DNA of 64,000 nt, taken from positions 1 to 64,000 of the forward strand of contig CAZBGI010000006.1 in the NCBI GenBank assembly GCA_964491395.1, written 5' to 3'. This DNA is from SKVR01 sp964491395 (lineage in GTDB: Bacteria > Bacteroidota > Bacteroidia > Bacteroidales > UBA7960). Below the pieces are notes generated by a model. The model searched no databases. It saw only the letters and a list, made by a program, of their open reading frames with translations, and was not told where the DNA came from. This document shows positions 23,976 through 33,700 of the stretch, in pieces; position 1 is the first letter of the stretch; every line of letters begins with the position of its first letter. The translations under genes were made by a program, and so were the position numbers.

Positions 23976-24836
23976 ATGAACCGTTCTCAACTCATACAAC
24001 TCATCAAATCCAGGAAATCGTTTCTCTGTGTGGGATTAGACTCCGATTGGACCAAAATACCGGCCCATTTGTTGCAAACTGACGATCCGGTTTTTGAGTT
24101 CAACAAACGAATTATTGAAGCAACGCTGCCTTATACCATTGCTTACAAGCCCAACCTTGCATTTTATGAAGCACAGGGAAGCAAAGGGATGAAGAGTCTT
24201 GAAAAAACCATGGATTTCATTCACGAGCTTCCGGAGGATGTTTTTACCATTGCTGACGCCAAAAGAGGAGATATAGGGAATACAGCCAACCTTTATGCCC
24301 GGGCCTTTTTCGAACACATGGATTTTGATGCTGTTACCGTGAGTCCCTACATGGGTATGGATTCACTGCAACCCTTTCTGCATTATAAAGATAAATGGAC
24401 GATAGTTCTGGCATTGACCTCCAATGCAGGGTCGGAGGATTTTCAACAACTCCATATTCCTGCTGACGATACAGACCCAAAGGATAATGACGCACGACTT
24501 TATCACACGGTGATGAAGAAATCACTTGAGGCTGCAGGAGCTCATGGGCAACTCATGTTTGTAGTAGGTGCTACCCGGGGCGGGTTGATAAAACATATCA
24601 GGGCTGTAGCGCCCGATAATTTCCTGTTGGTGCCCGGAGTAGGGGCACAGGGGGGGAGCCTTTCCACGGTGGCTGAAAACGGATTGAATCAGGATTGTGG
24701 ATTGCTGGTGAACGCCTCCCGCAGTATTATTTTTGCCTCCTCCGGAGAGGATTTCCAGCAGGCAGCAGCTGGCGAGGCTGCCAGGATGCAAAAAGAGATG
24801 GAACAATTGCTCAGAGAAAAGAAAATCATCGGTTAA
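23976..24836 (+). CDS. pyrF: Orotidine 5'-phosphate decarboxylase (type 2)
   Basis: Decarboxylates OMP to UMP, the last step of pyrimidine synthesis. 286 residues matches the longer type 2 subfamily. The catalytic signature DAKRGDIGNTA (Lys and Asp dyad) is at about 89-99; the N-terminal FLCVGLDSDW and C-terminal LVPGVGAQGG phosphate-binding region are intact. The TIM-barrel is complete. It is the second gene of the prfA-pyrF unit and ends before a strong shared terminator. Cytoplasmic. Confidence 0.95.
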   Translation: MNRSQLIQLIKSRKSFLCVGLDSDWTKIPAHLLQTDDPVFEFNKRIIEATLPYTIAYKPNLAFYEAQGSKGMKSLEKTMDFIHELPEDVFTIADAKRGDIGNTANLYARAFFEHMDFDAVTVSPYMGMDSLQPFLHYKDKWTIVLALTSNAGSEDFQQLHIPADDTDPKDNDARLYHTVMKKSLEAAGAHGQLMFVVGATRGGLIKHIRAVAPDNFLLVPGVGAQGGSLSTVAENGLNQDCGLLVNASRSIIFASSGEDFQQAAAGEAARMQKEMEQLLREKKIIG

Positions 24837-24861
24837 GTAAGAGAAAGAGCCGGAACCCACA

Positions 24862-24898
24862 AAAAAAGGCTGCCTGATGAGAAAAGGCAGCCTTTTTT
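24862..24898. terminator. Bidirectional terminator between pyrF and ilvE
   Basis: AAAAAAGGCTGCC (24862-24874), 11-nt loop, GGCAGCCTTTTTT (24886-24898): a 13-bp perfect stem with A6 and T6 flanks, so it works for both converging genes. Confidence 0.9.
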
Positions 24899-24920
24899 GT
24901 ATTAGATGCAATTCAGCAAA

Positions 24921-25940
24921 TTAATCCAGTATGGTAACCCAATTGTGGGGATCGGGTTCGATACCGTATTGAATGGCCTGCAACTTTCTGTAGAGTTTTT
25001 CAGATACAGGACCTGCTTTGCCATTCTGGCAAAACTCATAGGTCTTGCCACTTTCTCTTTCAACAATTTTTTTGATGGGCGAAATGATAGCGGCAGTACC
25101 ACAGGCACCCACTTCATCAAAAGAATCCAGTTCTTCAACAGCCACAGGTCTGCGTTCCACTTCCATTCCCATATCTTTGGCCAGTTGCATCAGGCTTTTA
25201 TTGGTGATGGAGGGTAAAATGGATTCTGATTTTGGGGTAATGTATTTATTGCCCTGGATGGCGAAGAAGTTGGCCGGGCCCGCTTCATCAATGTATTTCT
25301 TTTCTTTGGCTTCCAGGAATAAAACGGCAGAAAAGCCTTCTGCTTTGGCTCGTTCTGTTGCTCTGAGGCTACCCGCATAATTACCACCCACTTTAATATG
25401 ACCTGTGCCCAGGGGTGCTGCTCTGTCAATGTCTCTTACAATCTGCATATTTACCGGGTTAAATCCCTCCTTGAAATAAGGACCAACCGGACCCACAAAT
25501 ACCATGAAAAGATATTCCTTGGCCGGATTTACCCCTACCTGAACACCCGTACCTATAAGCAACGGGCGGATGTAAAGGGCAGCGCCATGTCCGTATGGGG
25601 GCACATACTTTTCATTCAGTTTAACGGCCTTTACAACCATTTCATAAAAAATATCATCGGGTACTTCAGCCATCAGGATTCCCTGTGAAGAAGAACGCAT
25701 GCGTGCGGCATTGTCGTTCCATCGAAACAGCCTGATTTTGTTGTCTTTGCCACGATAAGCTTTCATCCCTTCAAAGGCTTCCTGACCATAATGCAGGCAG
25801 GTGGCAGCCATATGGATGTTGATGTGTTCTGAAGAAGATACCTCAATCTCGCCCCATTTGCCATCACGGTAGTAGCAGCGAACGTTGTAGTCTGTTTTAA
25901 AGTACCCAAAAGGCAGCTTTTCCCATTGTATATCTTGCAT
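24921..25940 (-). CDS. ilvE: Branched-chain amino-acid aminotransferase
   Basis: PLP-dependent fold-type IV transaminase that makes or breaks down Leu, Ile and Val. 339 residues, the class typical of Bacteroidota/eukaryote-like BCATs. The PLP Lys is K183 in GHIKVGGNYAGS. QEAFEGMKAYR and the C-terminal GTAAIISPI phosphate-binding turn are present. Cytoplasmic. It is alone on its strand, converging on pyrF at the shared terminator; about 160 nt of AT-rich DNA before it holds its promoter, for which I see no clean two-box match. Confidence 0.94.
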   Translation of the reverse strand: MQDIQWEKLPFGYFKTDYNVRCYYRDGKWGEIEVSSSEHINIHMAATCLHYGQEAFEGMKAYRGKDNKIRLFRWNDNAARMRSSSQGILMAEVPDDIFYEMVVKAVKLNEKYVPPYGHGAALYIRPLLIGTGVQVGVNPAKEYLFMVFVGPVGPYFKEGFNPVNMQIVRDIDRAAPLGTGHIKVGGNYAGSLRATERAKAEGFSAVLFLEAKEKKYIDEAGPANFFAIQGNKYITPKSESILPSITNKSLMQLAKDMGMEVERRPVAVEELDSFDEVGACGTAAIISPIKKIVERESGKTYEFCQNGKAGPVSEKLYRKLQAIQYGIEPDPHNWVTILD

Positions 25941-26098
25941 AACTATTCTTTTTGATTAGATGTTATAATTTGTAAGGTTCAAGTGCTAAATTATAACAAA
26001 CTTTTTAATTAAAAAGAAAAAAGACCGATAATTCGAAACTTTTTCTCAAGATTTAAGAACAGGTTAAAACTACTTTAAAATACCTATATATGGGAATG

Positions 26099-28468
26099 TT
26101 ATTTGTTGGAATCCACCAGGTTATGGATAATATCGAGAAGTTTGGTTTCGTTGATGGGCTTCGATACATAATCATCCATACCAGCGCTGAGAAATCTTTC
26201 GCGGTCGCCGGGAATGGCGTAGCCTGTTATGGCAATGATAGGGATAGGTGAAGTATTCTGTTGTTGTTGTTCTAATTCACGGATTTTGCGGGTGGTTTCG
26301 AAACCGTCCATTTTAGGCATTTGACCATCCATCAGAATAAGATCGTATTCAGCATTGCTGAATTTTTCCAGTGCTATAAGCCCGTTAGATGCCGTATCAA
26401 CCATCCATCCCTGAGACTTCAGAAAGCCCGCAAGATACAATTGATTGATGGCATCATCTTCAGCGATGAGTATTTTTAGTTTTTTATGGCTCACGTTTTC
26501 TTCGGTTTTCAGGTTATGAATATTGTTTGTTGGGTGATGGGCAGATTCGGCAACATGCGAAACTATCAGGGGAATTTCAAAAGATACCCGGCTGCCTTTG
26601 CCAAATTCACTTTCAAAAGATACCTGGCCATTCATCATTTCCACCAGGCTTTTTACGATGCTAAGACCCAGTCCGGTGCCCTGGTATTCTTTTTTTGCTG
26701 AAATATCCAGCTGACTAAAGGTTTCGAACATTTTAGAGATATCCTCCTTTTTAACCCCAATTCCCGTGTCGATGACCTGAAATTCTATATTGGCTGTGTC
26801 AGATTTTTGCTTTTTGCAGCTTATGCGGATTTCCACTTCTCCTTTGTTGGTGAATTTTACGGCATTGCTGATAAGATTGTTGAGAATCTGTGTGATTTTC
26901 TTTTCATCGCCATACAAATTCTCGGGTGTGCCCTCTGCAATGGAATAAGAAATAGACAAATTTTTGGCTTCCACCTGGGGAGCATACATTTGAATGGTTT
27001 GCCGGGCCACCTCCCGCAGGTTAAAGTTGGCAAATACCAAATCCACTTTCTTGGCTTCTATCTTTGAGAAGTCCAGAATATCATTCAAAATGCTCAGCAG
27101 GTTGGTTGACGAAACAGAGATAGAGTTAAGAAATTGCTTCTGATCTTCGTTTAGAGGGGTTTTAGAAAGGGTGCTGGTCATGCCGATGATAGCATTAAGA
27201 GGGTTTCTGATTTCGTGGCTCATATTGGCCAGAAATTCTGATTTGGCTTTGTTGGCTCTTTCTGCAACCTCTTTGGCTTTCAGCAGTTCTTCTTTGTCTT
27301 TTCGTTCGGTTATATCACGCGAAACGCATACAATCTCCTGTACCAGGTTGGTGTTTTGATTGTAAATAACCTGGTTGTTGGTTTCAAACCAAATGTAGGT
27401 TCCGTCTTTTTTTCTGATTCTGTAGCTTTCGATGAAAGAATTGGTTCTGTTTTCCAGCAGGAGGATATGGTTTTTGCGGATGTTCTCCACATCATCGGCG
27501 TGTATGAGCTCATAGGCCGACCGGCCGGTAAGCTCTTCGGGAAAATAGCCCAGCAAATGGGTACAGGCCGGAGAAACATATAGGTAGGTGCGATCCCAGT
27601 TGTGTTTGGAAATCATATCGCTGGAATTTTCTGCCAGAATTCGGTACCTTTCTTCGCTGTGCCGTATTACTTCTTCTGCCTGTTTGCGTTCGGTTATATT
27701 CCGGATGGTTCCGATAATTTTTTTGGGATTGCCGTGCTGGTCGAAAATATATTTGCAGGTAAAAGAGGCGGGAAGTTTTTGTCCGTTTTCTTTTCTTAAA
27801 AACACTTCGTAATCCGAAATAACTCCTTTCTCTTTCACCAGGTTCAAAAGACTCTCTTCTTGCTTTTTGTCGCTGAACAAAGATTGGTGCAAAATATCTT
27901 CTTTTTTCAGTGCCAGCATATTTTCAACAGAGGGAGATATTTCCAGGACTTCACCATTTAGGGAGACCTCGAAATAAACATCCTGGATATTTTCGAAAAT
28001 GCTGCGGTATTTCTCCTCGCTCTTTTTCAGGGCCAACTGAGACTCATTGAGTTTATTCTCAATATCTATATGGTTGATAACCTGCTTTATAATTGTAGGC
28101 AGCAAATCAATAAAGTTGCTGTCTTTTACCATGTAGTCATGAGCTCCCAGCTTCATCATTTCTACTGCTGTTTTTTCATCGCCATGGCCTGTAATGATAA
28201 CAAAGGGAATATCAATGTTGTCCTTGCGGAGAATCTTAATGACCTGTTCGCCGCTCATTTCATACAATTGATAATCCAGTAAAAGGAGAATGTCGGGACC
28301 ATAGTTTTCTCTAAACCACTCTATGGCTTCATTGCCCGTATAAAACCCCCTGGTTTGATAATTGTTTTTTTGCAGGGTTTTTTGAATAAGAGTATTCAAA
28401 GCCACATCATCTTCAATAACGATGATGGTAAAATTTTCAGATATTTCTCTGTTGGAGAGGCTTTGCAT
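26099..28468 (-). CDS. Hybrid sensor kinase REC-PAS-PAS-HisKA-HATPase-REC
   Basis: 789 residues, no TM helices, so a cytoplasmic kinase controlled by an upstream phosphorelay. Order: N-terminal receiver (about 14-130, phospho-acceptor D65); PAS (about 152-262); PAS (about 272-390); HisKA with H418 in FLANMSHEIRNPLN; HATPase with NLISNAVKFTN, DTGIG and GTGLGLSIV (about 520-632); C-terminal receiver (about 664-785, D714). Starting with a receiver means it takes input from another kinase and passes it on. It is the last gene of the signalling run and follows the REC-cyclase gene by about 120 nt. Confidence 0.92.
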   Translation of the reverse strand: MQSLSNREISENFTIIVIEDDVALNTLIQKTLQKNNYQTRGFYTGNEAIEWFRENYGPDILLLLDYQLYEMSGEQVIKILRKDNIDIPFVIITGHGDEKTAVEMMKLGAHDYMVKDSNFIDLLPTIIKQVINHIDIENKLNESQLALKKSEEKYRSIFENIQDVYFEVSLNGEVLEISPSVENMLALKKEDILHQSLFSDKKQEESLLNLVKEKGVISDYEVFLRKENGQKLPASFTCKYIFDQHGNPKKIIGTIRNITERKQAEEVIRHSEERYRILAENSSDMISKHNWDRTYLYVSPACTHLLGYFPEELTGRSAYELIHADDVENIRKNHILLLENRTNSFIESYRIRKKDGTYIWFETNNQVIYNQNTNLVQEIVCVSRDITERKDKEELLKAKEVAERANKAKSEFLANMSHEIRNPLNAIIGMTSTLSKTPLNEDQKQFLNSISVSSTNLLSILNDILDFSKIEAKKVDLVFANFNLREVARQTIQMYAPQVEAKNLSISYSIAEGTPENLYGDEKKITQILNNLISNAVKFTNKGEVEIRISCKKQKSDTANIEFQVIDTGIGVKKEDISKMFETFSQLDISAKKEYQGTGLGLSIVKSLVEMMNGQVSFESEFGKGSRVSFEIPLIVSHVAESAHHPTNNIHNLKTEENVSHKKLKILIAEDDAINQLYLAGFLKSQGWMVDTASNGLIALEKFSNAEYDLILMDGQMPKMDGFETTRKIRELEQQQQNTSPIPIIAITGYAIPGDRERFLSAGMDDYVSKPINETKLLDIIHNLVDSNK

Positions 28469-28587
28469 TATGTTAAAGGTTTTTTTATCAGTGCTAAAAA
28501 TTGGAAAAACTGTTATATGTAATCAGGCAAATTTAATACAATCATGTTGGTTTTACAAAAGAAAACCTTGTTAAACCCTTTACATGG

Positions 28588-29817
28588 TTAATAATGGCGA
28601 ATATCTTGCCTGATATCAAGATTTTTCATCAGCGTATGATTGGGGATTGTGCCATGGAGTTCGGATGAAAATTCCGGTTTGAGCCGATCAACAAAATACA
28701 TTTTCATTGAATAATTATTCTTAGTTAGAATATCCCCCCGCTCGCTGCAAATGAAATAGTCTTTAACCAGTTCAAAAGTTTTCTGTGAAATATTTACTTT
28801 TCCTTCTTCGCCTGCTTCAACAATTCTACTGGCAATATTTACGGCATCTCCCCAAATATCATACGCAAATTTGTTTTTACCCACAACGCCCGCCACTACT
28901 TCTCCCGTGTGTATGCCCAGGCGCAAGGTAAAACCGGGCGTTTCGCCAGTCTGTTCTTCTTTGAACTTACCAATGAATTGTTGAATTTTCAATCCTGTAA
29001 GAACAGTAATAATGGCATTGTTTTCATTTACCTCCGGTATTCCTCCTGCACACATGTAGCAATCACCAATGGTTTTGATTTTTTCCATACCATATTGCTC
29101 AATGATTTCATCAAAGACATAAAAATAATAGTCGAGTTGGTTGACCAGTTTTATGGGAGGGCTTTTTTTGGCCAGATCCGAAAAACCGATGACATCAGCA
29201 AAAAGAATGGAAACCCTATCATATTGCCTGGGTCTGGAATAGCCTTTATCCAGCAGTTCTTTGGCAACTGATTTGGGCAAAATACTCTGCAGTAGTTTGT
29301 CCGTTTTGGCTTTTTCGTTCTCCAGGGCTAGTTTCTGAAGGTTGATTTGTTTATTGAGTTTTTCAAGTTTAAGGGCATTTTCATGAAGTTCACGGCGAGT
29401 TTGATCCAGTTTTCTTTGCGTGTCACGTTTTTCTTTTGCCCCATGTATTGTTTTTACAATTTGCTCAATAAAATGCTTTTCTTTGATTACATAATCAATT
29501 GCTCCCAGTTTCATGAGGTTAACGGCTGATTTTTCGTCTCCGCAGCCTGTCATAATCATGAAAGGAAAGCTTTTGTTTTGTGCTTTCAGTTCCTGGACCA
29601 GTTCAATGGCATTCATGTCCTCAAGCAGGAAATCCAGCAATAAAAAAGTATCATGGTGGATATGCCTGATGGGCTTGTCAACGTGCTGAAGCAATTCCCT
29701 GCCTGAGAAGAAACTCTTACAAGCAAAGCCCGACTTTTTTAAACTCCTTGTAATGACGTTGTTGAGCTGAGGGTCATCCTCAACAATCCATACATGTATC
29801 TCTGAACTATCAAACAT
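28588..29817 (-). CDS. Response regulator with class III adenylate cyclase output
   Basis: 409 residues: receiver (about 6-125; phospho-acceptor D62), a coiled-coil linker (about 128-178), and a class III nucleotide cyclase (about 195-370). Metal-binding Asp are D208 (LFADVIGFSDL) and D252 (TIGDCYM). The purine-selecting pair is K248 and D320 (YDIWG), which in the family favours ATP, so the product should be cAMP. The transition-state residues N327 and R331 are present, so the enzyme should be active. It lies 6 nt after the single-domain regulator gene, indicating co-transcription and a phosphorelay that sets cAMP. Confidence 0.9.
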   Translation of the reverse strand: MFDSSEIHVWIVEDDPQLNNVITRSLKKSGFACKSFFSGRELLQHVDKPIRHIHHDTFLLLDFLLEDMNAIELVQELKAQNKSFPFMIMTGCGDEKSAVNLMKLGAIDYVIKEKHFIEQIVKTIHGAKEKRDTQRKLDQTRRELHENALKLEKLNKQINLQKLALENEKAKTDKLLQSILPKSVAKELLDKGYSRPRQYDRVSILFADVIGFSDLAKKSPPIKLVNQLDYYFYVFDEIIEQYGMEKIKTIGDCYMCAGGIPEVNENNAIITVLTGLKIQQFIGKFKEEQTGETPGFTLRLGIHTGEVVAGVVGKNKFAYDIWGDAVNIASRIVEAGEEGKVNISQKTFELVKDYFICSERGDILTKNNYSMKMYFVDRLKPEFSSELHGTIPNHTLMKNLDIRQDIRHY

Positions 29818-29823
29818 GAATAC

Positions 29824-30258
29824 TCAGTTTAGATTGGGTACTTCTATAATTTCAAGATAATAACCCAGCCTTTTTACGATTTCGATGAATTTTTTGTAAT
29901 CGATAGGTTTTACAATATAGCTGTTACAACCCAGGGAATGACAAATATCGATCTCGTGTGGGATGTCGGTTGTGGTAATCATGATCACAGGAATTTTTTT
30001 GGTGGAAGAATGAGCTTTCAACTTTTCTAACACTTCAATACCATCAACCTTGGGCATTTTTATGTCGAGCAGAATAATATACCTGGTGTTGTTCTGCTTG
30101 TATTCAGCATTTTCTCCCAGAAAAAACTGCAGAACCTCTTCTCCATTCTGAAAGTGGATGATGGGACTAACCACTCCTGCTCTTTTCAGGTTCCTTTTGA
30201 TAAGAAGGGCATGTCCTTCGTCATCTTCTGCAAGAATAATGGTAATATTATTATTCAT
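29824..30258 (-). CDS. Single-domain response regulator (Rcp1-type)
   Basis: 144 residues, just a receiver domain with a short tail. Acidic pocket EDD near residues 11-13, phospho-acceptor Asp in LLDIKMPKVDG, Thr in ITTTD, and Lys in IVKPID. The long loop before strand 3 and the KMPKVDG motif are typical of Rcp1-like regulators partnered with PAS/GAF kinases. No output domain, so it would shuttle phosphate or bind a target directly. Directly upstream of the REC-cyclase gene. ATG at 30258 preferred to a TTG three bases earlier. Confidence 0.9.
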   Translation of the reverse strand: MNNNITIILAEDDEGHALLIKRNLKRAGVVSPIIHFQNGEEVLQFFLGENAEYKQNNTRYIILLDIKMPKVDGIEVLEKLKAHSSTKKIPVIMITTTDIPHEIDICHSLGCNSYIVKPIDYKKFIEIVKRLGYYLEIIEVPNLN

Positions 30259-30772
30259 CAATAGCTATTTGTTTCAATGAATTGCTTAATGCTATTATCC
30301 TGATTATGAATTTTTTATCCCTGAAAAATTCAGCGATTTTTCAGAATGTATGCGTAAAACGAATCAATATAGGTTATGCGCAATTGTTTTTTCATGCTAT
30401 ATAGACTGACTTTTCATAGCCCACTAAAGGTTTCTGCCGTAAGGAATTACTATAACCGTTGATTGATTGCCCAAAAGCACATTAGGGTTTTTACTGATAA
30501 AGACCTTTGTGCAGCACCTTTGTGTATTGATAATCAACGGTTTATTAGTTTGTTGAGTTTAGATTGAAAGTACTGCAATCAATGAGGTGAATATATCAAT
30601 AATTTTTTAATTAAAATACCGTATAATTTGTATTTAGGAGGTAATATTTTATTTTCTGTACTTAGAATTCAGGTTGGCCTGGGTGAGAAGTATCTCCCTT
30701 CGAACCGTTGTTATTCCGCGAAGAAAAAAATACACACTCCCAAAATTCAAAACAAATATAGTGATTAATGCC
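30259..30772. other. AT-rich intergenic stretch with inverted repeats
   Basis: About 510 nt without a gene between the CheB-CheR fusion and the small regulator. It holds a hairpin (CTGAAAAAT at 30321-30329 with ATTTTTCAG at 30336-30344) and a wider inverted repeat (AACCGTTGATT at 30454-30464 with AATCAACGGTT at 30532-30542, 67 nt apart). I see no RNA gene or conserved protein. It should contain the promoter of the regulator-cyclase pair. Confidence 0.5.
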
Positions 30773-33700
30773 TTAAACACTGGCCTTTTCAAAGAACCCC
30801 ATAGCTCCGATTATCTGGCCCTTATCATTTTTAATAACCTCTATGCTGTGTGTTTCAATATTTACCAGCTCCTGGCTATCTGTCTGGACGATAATGTGTT
30901 TGCATTGATGAGTATTTTTAGGATTTTCAAGCAGGAAACAGGGAAGTTCCTCTCCGGATTTGGGTCTTTCCAAGGCCGAATAGCATTTGTTACCTATCAC
31001 CTCCCTGGCTTTTAGATGGGTAATTTGTTCTGCTTTGTGGTTCCAGGTAGTGATGGTGCTTGTACTGTCAAGGGTAAATATTCCGGTATCAATAAGGCTG
31101 CTGATGGTTGTCAGTTGTTTGGTCATCAGGTCAAGGTTGAAATGCTGACCCGAAGTGCAATCAATAGACATTACCACTTCTGAGACTTCATGATTGTGGT
31201 CAAAAGCGGGCGAAGCAGTAATAAACAGGTTTGCTTTGTTTTTATTTGAATCGGCAAAGGTATACTGCTGGTTATAAACCGTTTTACCGGACTTTACTAC
31301 CTTGTTGATTACGTTGTCTCCCTGGTTTGAAGCGGCAAGTGGTTGGATGGGGATTTCATCAAAAGAAAAACCTCTCTGTATTTTTGCTTCGGAAATTTTT
31401 AAAAGCTGCATGGCCAGTTTGTTGGCAAAAGTGATTTTCCCTTTGCTATCGGTCATGATTTTTGCATTGGGACTGTTTTGCAGGATCCGGATTAACAATT
31501 CATGCTCCCGAATGAGCTTTTCTTCATATTCGCGTTTGTGGGTAATATCCAGTAATGTACATACCACGCCGTCCACCTCATGGTTCTCGTTGAAAATAGG
31601 CGAGCCATTGATGCTGAGGGTTTTCCTGGTTCCCTCAGGCCATTCTATGTTATGAATGACCTCATAAACCGGTTGCCCGCTATTTTTAATAATGATGAAG
31701 GGCAATTTCTCGTCCGCAAACTCTTTGCCTTGTTCATCAGTAATCTTCCAGTCGGGGGTGTTGTAGTTTCTTTTTGTTATTTCATTTTTGGTAATTCCCA
31801 GTACTTTCTCTGCCATATGATTGGCATAGGTAATTTTTCCATTTTTATCCAGAATCGTACTTGCAACAGGGCTGTTGTCTAATACTGATATCAGCAGGTT
31901 CGATTTCTGTTGCAATTGTTCTTCAAACTTTTTTCTTTCGGTAATATCAAAAAAGGTTATGACTAGACCGTCAATAGCATTTTCGAGGGTACGATAGGGG
32001 AGGATGCGCATCAAAAACCAGTTGTTTTTCTTTCCTTTCACTTCCACCTCTTTTGTTACCAGGGTTCTGAGAACATTTTCGATATCTTCCAGGAAATTGG
32101 TATAGAGAGTATTGTGCGATATATGATGAATAGGTCTTCCGATATCCATTTCCAGGATATTGATGGCAGAGGTCACGGCAGGGGTAAACTTCCGGATGTT
32201 CAGTTTCCTGTCAAGAAAAACCGTTCCAATATTGGTGTTTTTAAGTAGGTTATTGATATCATTGTTGAGCTGGGTAAGGATATCAATTTTATTCTGGTAT
32301 TCACTGTTGACTGTGTACAGTTCTTCATTTACCGATTGCAATTCTTCATTGGTTGACTGGAGTTCTTCATTGGAAGAAATCAACTCCTCATTGGTAGCCT
32401 GAAGTTCTTCATTGGAAGTGCCCAACTCTTCAATGGTGGCCTGCAGGTTCTCTTTGGTGTATTTTAATTCAAGTTCGAGATCTTTAATTTGTTGGTTGGT
32501 ATCGTATTCAATGCTTTGGTTTTCAGTATCTTTGATGAGCGTTTTGATAGATTGCTGTTCTTCAAATGCAATAAAGAGTAATCTACGTGATTTTATCCTT
32601 TCACCAAAAGGTTTTATCTTGATGTTAAGTTGAATAATTTCACTTTTCTCCCGCAACTTGAGATCATTATAGAGTATCTCTTTGTTCTCCTTTAAGCATT
32701 TGTGCAAGGCAATGGAAAGTGCCGTGCTGATATCTTTTCGTACCAGAGAAAGGATATCAAGACTGGCCTTGCCTGCAGGTAATTTGATATACCTGTTTAC
32801 ATCTTTAAGAATATGGACAATTTCAAAATTGTCATCTACAATTACTGAAGGAGGGAGGAATTCTTCAATAATGGTATTGTAAATATTTTCTGTAAGGACT
32901 GAAGTTGAATTACTCTTCACCGAAATTTCAGGAAGCTGCGGGGTGGTTTTGGTTTTGTTAAGAGAGGGTATGAGAAAGTCTCCAATGTTGTCATTGGAAA
33001 AATTGTCTTTGAATGCATAAATCTTCCATTTTGTATTGATGGTATCAAAGTTCCTTGATAGATCTCCCAATGATTCGCTGGAGCCCAAAAACAAGTATCC
33101 ATTTTGGTGCAGGGAGAAATGGAAAAGGGACAAAACTCTTTTCTGCATCAGAGGTTTCAGATAGATGAGCATGTTTCGGCAACTGATGAGGTCTATCTTT
33201 GAAAATGGGGGATCTTTGATAATATTATGGGTGGCAAATATTACCATTTTCCGGATGTTCTCGTTGATCTGGTATCCTTTGTCTTTTTTAACGAAGAACT
33301 TTTTCAGCCTTTCTAAACTCACATCCGTCACGATGCTTTCAGGATAAAATCCCATGCTGCCATATTCAATAGACTCTTTATCCAGGTCGGTGGCGAATAT
33401 TTTAATATCATGGTTGTGGCCACTTTTTTCGATCTGTTCACTCAGAAGCATGGCCAGGCTATAAGCTTCCTCTCCCGTGCTGCACCCCACACTCCACATA
33501 CGAATGGGTTCATCCTTATCTTTATTTTTAACTATAGCCGGAATAACCTGTTCTTTGAGAATATCGAAGCTGTCTGAATCACGGAAAAATTTGGTCACCC
33601 CAATGAGTAGTTCTTTGTAAAGGATATTAACTTCTTTGGGAGATTGCTCTAAAAAAGTGACATAATCTTCATAACTTGAAATCTGGTTGATGCTGATGCG

